This document shows, one piece after another, positions 49,209 to 57,185 of a DNA stretch of 64,000 bases. Location of the stretch: assembly GCF_030581075.1 (NCBI RefSeq), contig NZ_JAUQSW010000002.1, forward strand, positions 186,001 to 250,000, given 5' to 3'. Source of the DNA: Hymenobacter cheonanensis (GTDB lineage: Bacteria > Bacteroidota > Bacteroidia > Cytophagales > Hymenobacteraceae). Below the pieces are notes generated by a model. The model saw only the letters and a program-made list of their open reading frames with translations, had not been told where the DNA came from and made no database searches. Numbering within the stretch: position 1 is the stretch's first letter; each line of letters opens with the position of its first letter. Both the position numbers and the translations under genes were made by a program.

Positions 49209-50141
49209 CTAAGCTAATACGGGCAGGTGGGCTTCGATGGCAGCGCGCTTGCCTTCGTGCTGGGGCGGCAGCATGAGGTGGGTACCCAGCTCGGCCAGCG
49301 GCTCATCGACCATAAAGCCGGGGTTGTCGGTGGCTACCTCAAACAGCACCCCGCCGGGCTCGCGGAAGTACATGGCGTGGAAGTACTGCCGGTCAATCTG
49401 GGGCGTCACCTGGAAGCCTTTCTTGATAAGCAAGTTGCGGAAGTACAGCTGGCTAGCGTCGTCCCTCACCCGGAAGGCCACGTGGTGTACCGAGCCGGCG
49501 GCTACCTGGCCGCGCCCCTCGCCGGGGGCGGCCACCAGCTCTACCAGGTTGGCGGTGCCTAGCGCATCGGTGGCGTAGCGGAAGCGGTTGACGTGCTGGG
49601 CCACCAGCTTGTAGCCAAATACGTCGGTGAGCACGGCCGCTGTGGCCTTTACATCACTCAGCGTGAGCGTGATGTGATGGAAGCCGCGCGTGGCCACCTC
49701 GGCGCCAACTTCGGCGGTGGTCCAGGGCGTGCGCGGGTCGTCGGCCACCTCGGTCAGCTCCAGCTTCAGGCCGTCGGGGTCGAGGAAGGTAAGGTAGCGC
49801 TCGCCAAACTTTTCGGCGGGCTTGTTGTACGTGACGCCTTGGCTATCAAAGCGCTTCATCCAGAAATCGAGGCTACCCACGGGTACCGCATAACCGATTT
49901 CGGTGGCCTGGCCGGGGCCGCGGCGGCCGGGCTGCATGTTTTCCCACGGGAAAAACGTGAGGATGGTGCCCGCCGAGCCGCGCTCGTCGCCGTAGTACAG
50001 GTGATAGGTACCGGGGTCGTCGAAATTGACGGTTTTCTTCAGAAAACGCAGCCCGAGCGTCTTGGTGTAGAAGTTGAAATTGCGCTGGGCGTTGCCGGCA
50101 ATGGCCGTGATGTGGTGCAGGCCTAAGAGTTGGGTTTCCAT
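49209..50141 (-). CDS. Ring-cleaving dioxygenase, MhqO-like (glyoxalase fold)
   Basis: A 310-residue protein with two VOC/glyoxalase domain pairs: METQLLGLHHITAIAGNAQR at the start and TRGFHHITLTLSDVKATAAV at about 155. The metal site is built from His in HHIT, Glu in LKLELTE and the second-half His and Glu (VHHVAFRV, GVLFEVATDNPG). This layout matches MhqO/MhqA-type dioxygenases that open hydroquinone or catechol rings. The start at 50141 is chosen because the upstream in-frame extension runs through inverted repeat G. Two bases separate it from the esterase gene, so they are co-translated. Confidence 0.85.
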   Translation of the reverse strand: METQLLGLHHITAIAGNAQRNFNFYTKTLGLRFLKKTVNFDDPGTYHLYYGDERGSAGTILTFFPWENMQPGRRGPGQATEIGYAVPVGSLDFWMKRFDSQGVTYNKPAEKFGERYLTFLDPDGLKLELTEVADDPRTPWTTAEVGAEVATRGFHHITLTLSDVKATAAVLTDVFGYKLVAQHVNRFRYATDALGTANLVELVAAPGEGRGQVAAGSVHHVAFRVRDDASQLYFRNLLIKKGFQVTPQIDRQYFHAMYFREPGGVLFEVATDNPGFMVDEPLAELGTHLMLPPQHEGKRAAIEAHLPVLA

Positions 50142-50183
50142 GATGAGATGAGTAGGTTTTAGGTAAAGCCGTGTTGGCGGGGC

Positions 50184-50279
50184 GCCCCACCCCCGGCCCC
50201 TCCCCCGCAGGGGAGGGGAGCCTAGCGAAAGCAGACGTCTGGCTCCCCTCCCCCGCAGGGGAGGGGCCGGGGGTGGGGC
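50184..50279. repeat. Long inverted repeat G (39-bp arms, CCCCTCCCC type)
   Basis: Arms 50184-50222 and 50241-50279 are complementary over 39 bases with two mismatches around an 18-base spacer. Each arm itself contains a smaller CCCCTCCCC/GGGGAGGGG hairpin, giving a nested structure. It lies in the gap between the pirin stop and the dioxygenase ATG. Confidence 0.92.
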
Positions 50280-50295
50280 CTCACGGGCAGCTCGC

Positions 50296-51009
50296 CTAGT
50301 GGTTAATCGGCGTTTCAATCAGCAGAAAGCGCGCATCGGCACCGCACTCCAGGCGCACCGTGCCGTCCGTTTCCCAGAGGCCTAGCGCGTCGCGCTGGGC
50401 TAGCTTTTGGCCGGCCACCGTCACTTCGCCGCTGATGACGAAGATGTAGAGCTGCTTGTTGGCCGGGGCAAACTGGTAGTTAACACCCTGGGCGTCGGGG
50501 TAATAGCCTAGCGAGAGCTTAGCGTTCTGGTTTATCCAGCAGTGGGCGGTGCCCTCCTCGTTGCTCACGATGGTAGTGAGGCGGTTGGCCCGGCTAGCCT
50601 CCGGAAACTGGCGGCGCTGGTAGCGCGGCGTCACGTTTTGGAGCTTGGGCTCAATCCAGATTTGCAGGAAGTTGACCTCGTCGTCGCCCACGTTGTATTC
50701 CTCGTGGCGCAGGCCCGAGCCGGCGCTCATTATCTGCACGCCGCCGGCCGGAATGACCTCCGAGTAGCCCAGCGAGTCTTTGTGGTTCATGGTGCCGGCC
50801 AGCAGCACCGAGATGATTTCCATGTTGGCGTGGGCGTGCAGGCCAAAGCCCTGGCCGGGCGCCACAAAGTCATCGTTGAACACACGCAGCAGCCCGAAGC
50901 CGTTGCGCTCGGGGTTGGCGTAGGGCCCGAAGCTGAAGGTGAGGTGGCTTTTCAGCCAGCCAATGTCCTTGAGCCCCCGGTCGGTGGCGGGAAAAAAATG
51001 CGAGCGCAT
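50296..51009 (-). CDS. Pirin-family protein (quercetinase-like)
   Basis: A 237-residue bicupin. The N-terminal cupin binds metal through His58, His60, His102 and Glu104 (GLHAHANMEI and GLRHEEYN), the four ligands of pirin and the E. coli quercetinase YhhW. Such proteins can oxidise flavonols and may act as redox sensors. It is the first gene of a minus-strand operon with the MhqO-like dioxygenase and MhqD-like esterase, which supports a role in handling aromatic or quinone compounds. Inverted repeat G lies between it and the dioxygenase. Confidence 0.88.
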   Translation of the reverse strand: MRSHFFPATDRGLKDIGWLKSHLTFSFGPYANPERNGFGLLRVFNDDFVAPGQGFGLHAHANMEIISVLLAGTMNHKDSLGYSEVIPAGGVQIMSAGSGLRHEEYNVGDDEVNFLQIWIEPKLQNVTPRYQRRQFPEASRANRLTTIVSNEEGTAHCWINQNAKLSLGYYPDAQGVNYQFAPANKQLYIFVISGEVTVAGQKLAQRDALGLWETDGTVRLECGADARFLLIETPINH

Positions 51010-51116
51010 GGCAAAACGGATGAAGGTGAAAACTGCGGCGCATCAAAGCTACGCTGCAATTAATGTACCTACATCAATTACACAGAAAAAGTTTTTGCCC
51101 GCCTGCCTTTTCTGCT

Positions 51117-51356
51117 TCACTCGTCGCTGCTGGCGCTGCGGATAACCTGGTAGAGCGCGCCAAATATCCCGGTGAGGGTGAGGCCGATAGTGTACCAGGG
51201 TGTCTTGGTTTGGAAATGGCCATCGAGCCAGATGCCGGCCCAGGTGCTGAGGCCGATGATGGCAATCATCTGCACGGCGATGCTGCCGTACTTGGCCAGG
51301 GCCGAGTTGTTGCGGGCCGAATCGTCGGGGGGCGGAAGGGGGGGATTAGTGGCCAT
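51117..51356 (-). CDS. AtpZ/AtpI-type ATP synthase assembly protein
   Basis: A 79-residue protein read from MATNPPLPPPDDSARNNSAL at 51356. It has two membrane helices, YGSIAVQMIAIIGLSTWAGI and PWYTIGLTLTGIFGALYQVI, joined by WLDGHFQTK. The D/G-rich loop between two helices is the mark of the AtpZ family (ATPase_gene1), a partner of AtpI in Mg2+/Ca2+ transport or assembly of the synthase. In related genomes this gene usually sits just upstream of the atp genes, but here 11 kb separate it from the atp operon. It is divergent from the sprE-like gene. Confidence 0.75.
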   Translation of the reverse strand: MATNPPLPPPDDSARNNSALAKYGSIAVQMIAIIGLSTWAGIWLDGHFQTKTPWYTIGLTLTGIFGALYQVIRSASSDE

Positions 51357-51517
51357 GCTAGGGCGGGTGGGGGCGGATGAGGAAGCGGTGAGGCGCGCCG
51401 CGGGTTTCGGGCGGGGCGGGCGTAATTTTACGGGTTGCCGGCCGTTAGGGCTAGGCCCGCCGAACATTTTGGGGCGCACCGGGCGTTGCGACCTACTTAC
51501 CTGACCAGCTTTCGACG

Positions 51518-54500
51518 TTGAAAATCGCTATTTCCCTGAAATACTACCGGTTTTGGCTGCTGGCCTGGCTGGGTTTGAGCGCGGCGGCCTGCGCCTCCGA
51601 TAAGTCGGTGTTCAGCCACGCCCTCAACAACGTGGCCGCCCGCGACAACGGCTTCTTCCTGGCCCGCGAAAAGCTGTGGGCCACCGAGGCCACTTTGTAC
51701 AAGGGCCGCGGCGACGATTACAACCGCGTGCTGCCCCTCTACCCCACCCTCGACAGCGGCACGGTGCGCGCCACCCGGCCCGACCTGAACGATATCATCA
51801 AGAAGGCGTCGCTGCCGATTCAGCACCGCGCGGGCTCCGACTGGACCGACGATGCCTACCTGCTGGTGGGATGGTCGCGGTTCTACAAGATGGAGTTTGA
51901 CGACGCCATTCTCACGTTCAAGTACGTGAACAGCACGAGCCGCGACCCGTTTGCCAAGCAGGAAGCCCTGATTGGACTGATGCGCACCTTCCTCATTACC
52001 AAGCAGCTCGACAATGCCAAGGCCGTGTCGGATTTGCTCGACAAGGAAGTGGGCCTGCCCAAAGATGCCCGCGAGCTGTTTCTGGCCCGGGCCGATTATT
52101 ACCTGCAAACCGAGGACCCCGTACTAGCCATCGCGCAGCTCGAAAAGGCGGTGCCCCTGATTCCGGCCAAGAACGAGCGCTCGCGCTCGCGCTTCATTTT
52201 GGCGCAGCTTTACCAGGCGCAGGGCCAGAACAAGGAAGCCACGGCGCAGCTCAACACTATCTTGAAGCACAACCCACCCTATGAGCTTGATTTTCAGAGC
52301 AAGCTGCTGCTAGGGCAAGTGTCGGACCTCGATAAGCAAAGCAAGGAGCGGCTGGATAAGTACTTCGCGGCCCTGCTGAAAGACCCAAAAAACAAGGAGT
52401 ACCGCGACAAGATTTACTACGAGATGGGCCGGCTGGCCTACCGCCAGCAGAAATACGGCGAGGCGCTGACCCTATTACGCACCTCGGCCCGGCAGCCCAC
52501 CACCAGCAGGTCGCAGAAGGGCTATACCTACCTGCTGGCCGGGCGCATCTACTACGAAAACCTGCAGAAATACCGGCTGGCAGCGGCTTACTATGACAGC
52601 ACTACGCAGGCCATGCCAAAGGATAACCCTTTGTATGCCAGCATCAAGGAGCGGGCTGACATCCTGAAGGAATTTGCCAGGCAGTACACCATCATCGAAA
52701 CCCAGGACAGCCTGCAGGCGCTAGCCCGGCTGCCCGGCGCCGAGCTAGATAAGCGCCTGAATACCTACGCCGCCGCCGAGCTGGCCGCCAAGCGCCGGGC
52801 CGAAGCCAAGCTACTGGCCGCCCAAAAAGCCCTGGCCAGAAAGCAGCAGGCCGATGCCAGCCGCATTACCTCTACCCCCAACTCGCTGAGCGGCAGCCAG
52901 CGCGACATCAGCAATCCCAATGCCTTCGATGCGACCACGGCCGTGGCCTCGGGCGCGGGCTGGTACTTCGATAATGCGACCTCGCTGGGCACGGCGCGGG
53001 CCGACTTTATCCGGCTGTGGGGCGACCGCAAGCTGCAAGACAACTGGCGCACAACGCTTACGCCGAGCAGCTCGCCCAATGCGCCGCAGAATGGCGGCGC
53101 GCCCGTGAGCATCACCGGCAACGACCAGACCCGCGTGAACGGCGGCGCGCCAGGGGCCAATGGCCAGCCGGGGGCCAGCCCCCCCGCCGTGAGCGCCGCC
53201 GCCGACTCGGTGGCCAGGCAGAATGCCCTGGTAGCCAAGTATCGGCAGGACCTGCCCACCACCCCTAGCCAGCTGCAAACCTCTGACCAGCAGATAGAAG
53301 CGGCAATGTATGAGCTGGGCGGCATTTACAAGGAACTGCTCAAGGAAAAGCAGCGCGGCTACGAAACCTACGCCGGCGAGGTGACGCGCTACCCCCGCGG
53401 CGCGCACGCGCCCGATGCCGACTACTTGCTCTACCTCTACTACCGGGACCTGCCTGACCCCGCAAAGGCCGCGCAGTACGCCGCCGCTTTGCAGCGCGAG
53501 TTTCCGACTTCGACCTACGCCAGGCTCATTGCCGACCCGCTGTACCGCGAGCACGAGCGCGCCCTGCACAATGCCGTGGCCGCCCGGCTCGACTCGGCCT
53601 TTGTGCTGTATAAGGACCAATATTTTACGAAGTCGAAGGCCGTGGTGGCCCGGCTCGAAAAGCAGTACCCCAAGAGCGACCTCACCGACCGGGTGGCGTA
53701 TTTGAAGCTGCTGCTGGCCATTCGCACCCAGCCGCCGGTGGCGGTGCAGGCATCGGTGGGGCAGTTTGCCAAGGATTATCCCGATAGCCCGCTCGTGCCG
53801 CAGGCCCAGGCCCTGGCCGGCGCTTACCAGAAGGCCGAAGCCGGACAACTCTACGGTGCCCTGGCCTCGACCGAGAAGCCGCTACTGTCGTCGCAGTTCC
53901 GGCCGGGCGAGGTCGAGAACCGGATGCGCATTGCCTACGGTGAAGACGAGCTACCAGCGGCGCCGCTGCCTGCCCCCACCCCGGCAGCTACGCCGGACCA
54001 CGGCGCCGCTGCCATGCCCGTTGCGCCCGCCAAGGAGGCTAGCCTCCAACCCACTGCCCCGGCTACCAATGCGCCGGCCCTTGGCAAGGAGGAAAAGGCG
54101 GCCCCGGCTTCCACCTCGCTCCCGGGCAAGCCGGGCGTGCCGGCTATGCCGCCCGCTGCCCCGGCGCCAGCCGGCACCGCACCTACCCCGGCCGGCGCAG
54201 CGGCTGCGCCGGCGGCCCCGGCCGCGCCAGCCGTGGCCTACGCCACCCAGCTGAGCGCCGCCCACGCCGTGGTGCTGGTGTACCCGAAGGGCACGGCGCC
54301 TACGGCCGACCTGGCTAGCCAGCTTACGGCGTATAACGGTAAGTTTTTCCGGGCCAATAATCTCACGGTGCAGGCGGCCCAGCCGCTGGGTACCGACCAG
54401 GAAATGGTGGTGGTCCGGTCTTTGCCGGGCGCCAAGGTGGCCCAGAGCTACGCCACCAAGCTGCGCGGGCCGCAGTCGCCGCTAGCCCGCTTGCGCGGCC

Positions 54501-54607
54501 AGGGCTACCAGGCATTGGTTATCAGCCTGGCCAACCTGACGCTGCTGCAAGACGCGGGTGGCGACCTCGCCGGCTACCAACAATTTTACCAGAAGGTTTA
54601 CCAATAG
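51518..54607 (+). CDS. sprE: SprE/PorW-like T9SS lipoprotein with TPR repeats
   Basis: A lipoprotein of 1029 residues needed, in characterised relatives, for type IX secretion and gliding. Read from a TTG at 51518 (no ATG gives a signal), the signal peptide MKIAISLKYYRFWLLAWLGL leads to the lipobox SAAAC with Cys25. NNVAARDNGFFLAREKLW follows, as I recall for SprE. TPR-like helices fill about 100-420 and 600-790 (ALIGLMRTFLITKQLDNAKA, ILAQLYQAQGQNKEATAQLN). A Pro/Ala-rich linker lies at about 808-910. The C-terminal domain (HAVVLVYPKG ... NLTLLQDAGG ... YQQFYQKVYQ) is typical of the family. It would be in the outer membrane facing the periplasm. PBP1a follows 75 bases later. Confidence 0.85.
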   Translation: MKIAISLKYYRFWLLAWLGLSAAACASDKSVFSHALNNVAARDNGFFLAREKLWATEATLYKGRGDDYNRVLPLYPTLDSGTVRATRPDLNDIIKKASLPIQHRAGSDWTDDAYLLVGWSRFYKMEFDDAILTFKYVNSTSRDPFAKQEALIGLMRTFLITKQLDNAKAVSDLLDKEVGLPKDARELFLARADYYLQTEDPVLAIAQLEKAVPLIPAKNERSRSRFILAQLYQAQGQNKEATAQLNTILKHNPPYELDFQSKLLLGQVSDLDKQSKERLDKYFAALLKDPKNKEYRDKIYYEMGRLAYRQQKYGEALTLLRTSARQPTTSRSQKGYTYLLAGRIYYENLQKYRLAAAYYDSTTQAMPKDNPLYASIKERADILKEFARQYTIIETQDSLQALARLPGAELDKRLNTYAAAELAAKRRAEAKLLAAQKALARKQQADASRITSTPNSLSGSQRDISNPNAFDATTAVASGAGWYFDNATSLGTARADFIRLWGDRKLQDNWRTTLTPSSSPNAPQNGGAPVSITGNDQTRVNGGAPGANGQPGASPPAVSAAADSVARQNALVAKYRQDLPTTPSQLQTSDQQIEAAMYELGGIYKELLKEKQRGYETYAGEVTRYPRGAHAPDADYLLYLYYRDLPDPAKAAQYAAALQREFPTSTYARLIADPLYREHERALHNAVAARLDSAFVLYKDQYFTKSKAVVARLEKQYPKSDLTDRVAYLKLLLAIRTQPPVAVQASVGQFAKDYPDSPLVPQAQALAGAYQKAEAGQLYGALASTEKPLLSSQFRPGEVENRMRIAYGEDELPAAPLPAPTPAATPDHGAAAMPVAPAKEASLQPTAPATNAPALGKEEKAAPASTSLPGKPGVPAMPPAAPAPAGTAPTPAGAAAAPAAPAAPAVAYATQLSAAHAVVLVYPKGTAPTADLASQLTAYNGKFFRANNLTVQAAQPLGTDQEMVVVRSLPGAKVAQSYATKLRGPQSPLARLRGQGYQALVISLANLTLLQDAGGDLAGYQQFYQKVYQ

Positions 54608-54682
54608 GGCTTGTGGGGAATTAAGTATGGTTGTTGCTTTCCGCAGCCCCGGCCCTTACTTCCTCACTCCCGACTCTCCCAG

Positions 54683-57040
54683 ATGCCTAGCTCTTCCTCC
54701 TCCCCGGCTCGCCCTACCTCACCCGTTCGCCGGGGGCCTCCACCACCGGCACGTAAAGGACGCTTCGAGGCCTTCACGCGCACGATGTGGGTGCTGTTTG
54801 TGGGGGGCACGCTGGCCACGCTACTTTACGTAGGAGCGGTGAGTATCAACTTCATGAATCTGTTTGGGCGCATGCCCAACCTGAAGACGCTCGAAAACCC
54901 CAAGAGCGAGCTGGCCTCCGAAATCTACTCGGCCGATGGCGTGCTGCTGGGTAAGTACTTCCGCGAAAACCGCACGCCGGTTGAGTACAAAGACCTGCCG
55001 CAGAACGTGATTGATGCCCTCATTGCCACCGAAGACGTGCGCTTTGAGGAGCATTCGGGCATCGATTTCAAGAGTATTATGCGGGCTGTGGCGGGGCTGG
55101 GGCGCAGCGGTGGCGGCTCTACCCTGAGCCAGCAGGTGGCCAAGGTGCTTTTCAAAACCCGCCCCGGCGAGGAAAGTAACCTCAACGACGGCACCCTCAA
55201 CGGGCCGGGCAAGTTGGGCCTGCTCATCACCAAAACCAAGGAGTGGCTGCTGGCCATCCGCCTGGAGCGCAACTACACGAAGCGCGAAATTATGCGGATG
55301 TACCTCAACACCGTGGATTACGGCTCCAACGCCTTCGGCATCAACACGGCCGCCAAGACATTCTTTAACAAAAGCCCCAAGCTGCTGACCACGCCCGAAG
55401 CCGCTACGCTGGTGGGCATCGTGAATGCGCCCTCGCGCTTCAGCCCTGCTCTGCACCCGGTGCGCTCGAAGCGCCGCCGCAACTGGGTGCTGCAGCAAAT
55501 GACCAAGGCCGGCTACCTCTCGGCTGCCGAGATGGTGCAGGATACCGCCAAGCCTATTCTGCTGCACTACAGCGTGGAAAGCCCCGTGCAGGGGCTAGCC
55601 CCCTACTTCCGTACTGAAGTGGCTAAGTACCTGCAAGCCTGGGCCAAGGAAACCGACCACGACCTCTACGCCGACGGCCTGAAAATTTACACCACCCTCG
55701 ACTCGCGCATGCAGACCTACGCCGAGAAGGCAGTGGCCGAGCACCTGGCGTTGCAGCAAAAGTGGTTTTCGGCCCACTGGAAAGGCCAGCTGCCCTGGCG
55801 CGATGAAAACGGCAAGGTTATTCCGCAATTTCTGGAAACGGCCATGCGCCGCACCCAGCGCTACAAGTCCCTGATGAGCCGCTACGAGGGCAACCGCGAC
55901 TCGGTGAACTACTACCTGCGCAAGAAATACAAGATGACCGTGTTTTCGTGGCAGGGCGAAAAGGAGATGCTCATGTCGCCGATGGATTCGCTAGCCTACT
56001 ACAAGCGCTACTTGCAGGCCGGCTTCATGGCCGTGAACCCGCTCAATGGCTACATCAAAGCCTGGGTGGGCGGGCCCAACTACAAATTCTTCAAGTTCGA
56101 CCACGTGCGCCAGGGCAAGCGCCAGCCGGGCTCCACGTTCAAGCCCATTGTGTACACGGCGGCCATTGACCAGGGCTATTCGCCGTGCTTCCCGCGGCCC
56201 GACGTGGCCACGACTTTCCCCGGCGCGGCGGGCCGCCCGCCCTACACGCCCAAAAACTTCGAGGGTGGCTACTCGGGCCGCACCTTCACACTGCGGCAGG
56301 CCCTAGCCCGCTCCATGAATTCCATTACGGCCTGGCTGGTGTACAAGCTAGGGCCCGAAACGGTGGTGGCTTATGCTAAGCGACTAGGCATCACTTCGCC
56401 CATCGACCCAGTGCCGGCCGTGGGCTTTGGGGCCTCCGATTGCAGCATTTACGAGTTGTGCGGCGCCTACGGCACCTTCGTGAACAAGGGCGTGTGGACT
56501 GGCCCCATTATGGTAACACGCATCGAGGACAAGAACGGCAACGAGCTGCGCCGCTTCGTGGCGCCCACCAAGGAGGCGCTGAGCGAGGAAACGGCCTACG
56601 TGATGACCAACATGCTGCAAGCCAGCACCACCGAGCAGGGCGGCACCAGCACCATTCTGCACACGGGCTTCAACTTCCCGTACCAGATTGGCGCCAAAAC
56701 CGGCACTACCTCCAATTACTCCGATGCGTGGTTTATGGGCATCACGCCCAACCTCGTGTGCGGCATGTGGATTGGTGGCGAAGACCGCAGCATCCACTTC
56801 CGCACCGGCGCCTACGGCCAGGGCGCGAGGCTGGCGCTGCCGCTCTACGGCATCTTCATGAAGAAGGTCTACGCCGATAAGTCGCTCGACATCGACCGTG
56901 GGCCCTTCCCGGCGCCCGCCGCGCCGCTCACCATCGAACTCGATTGCTCGAAGTATTATGGTGGCCAGCGCGACACCATCCCCAGCAGCCAGAAGATGGT
57001 GCAGCCCACCCTCGACCCGCTCGACGACAAGGATATTTAA
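54683..57040 (+). CDS. Bifunctional penicillin-binding protein 1A
   Basis: A class A PBP of 785 residues that polymerises and cross-links peptidoglycan. A basic Pro-rich cytoplasmic start and one membrane helix (about 33-53) precede the GT51 transglycosylase domain, with the catalytic Glu117 in ALIATEDVRFEEH and GGSTLSQQVAK. The transpeptidase domain has Ser484-x-x-Lys in PGSTFKPI, the SxN motif in ARSMNSIT, and KTG in GAKTGTT. The ATG at 54683 is preferred because the region before it lacks protein-like character. It sits between the sprE-like gene and uvrC on the same strand. Confidence 0.95.
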   Translation: MPSSSSSPARPTSPVRRGPPPPARKGRFEAFTRTMWVLFVGGTLATLLYVGAVSINFMNLFGRMPNLKTLENPKSELASEIYSADGVLLGKYFRENRTPVEYKDLPQNVIDALIATEDVRFEEHSGIDFKSIMRAVAGLGRSGGGSTLSQQVAKVLFKTRPGEESNLNDGTLNGPGKLGLLITKTKEWLLAIRLERNYTKREIMRMYLNTVDYGSNAFGINTAAKTFFNKSPKLLTTPEAATLVGIVNAPSRFSPALHPVRSKRRRNWVLQQMTKAGYLSAAEMVQDTAKPILLHYSVESPVQGLAPYFRTEVAKYLQAWAKETDHDLYADGLKIYTTLDSRMQTYAEKAVAEHLALQQKWFSAHWKGQLPWRDENGKVIPQFLETAMRRTQRYKSLMSRYEGNRDSVNYYLRKKYKMTVFSWQGEKEMLMSPMDSLAYYKRYLQAGFMAVNPLNGYIKAWVGGPNYKFFKFDHVRQGKRQPGSTFKPIVYTAAIDQGYSPCFPRPDVATTFPGAAGRPPYTPKNFEGGYSGRTFTLRQALARSMNSITAWLVYKLGPETVVAYAKRLGITSPIDPVPAVGFGASDCSIYELCGAYGTFVNKGVWTGPIMVTRIEDKNGNELRRFVAPTKEALSEETAYVMTNMLQASTTEQGGTSTILHTGFNFPYQIGAKTGTTSNYSDAWFMGITPNLVCGMWIGGEDRSIHFRTGAYGQGARLALPLYGIFMKKVYADKSLDIDRGPFPAPAAPLTIELDCSKYYGGQRDTIPSSQKMVQPTLDPLDDKDI

Positions 57041-57110
57041 CCCGGTGGCTAGCCACCAAATTTTGGAAATGGCCGGCGCTTTTCGCTGGCCATTTTTGTT
57101 ATCCTATCCC

Positions 57111-57153
57111 CTCTGCGTACCTCCGCGCCTCCCACTGCGTACCTCAGCGGTAA
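57111..57153 (+). repeat. Short direct repeat, CTGCGTACCTC, 22-base period
   Basis: CTGCGTACCTC occurs at 57113-57123 and 57135-57145 with a diverged copy (CTCCGCGCCTC) between. It lies in the 145-base gap between PBP1a and uvrC. Confidence 0.7.
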
Positions 57154-57185
57154 CTTCCCGAACAGCTCGACCAACCCGCCCAACC

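Noticed and set aside
19119..50279. The inverted repeats as IS ends or CRISPR repeats
   Set aside because: No transposase or cas gene is near, there is no regular repeat-spacer array, and each element is a single palindrome.
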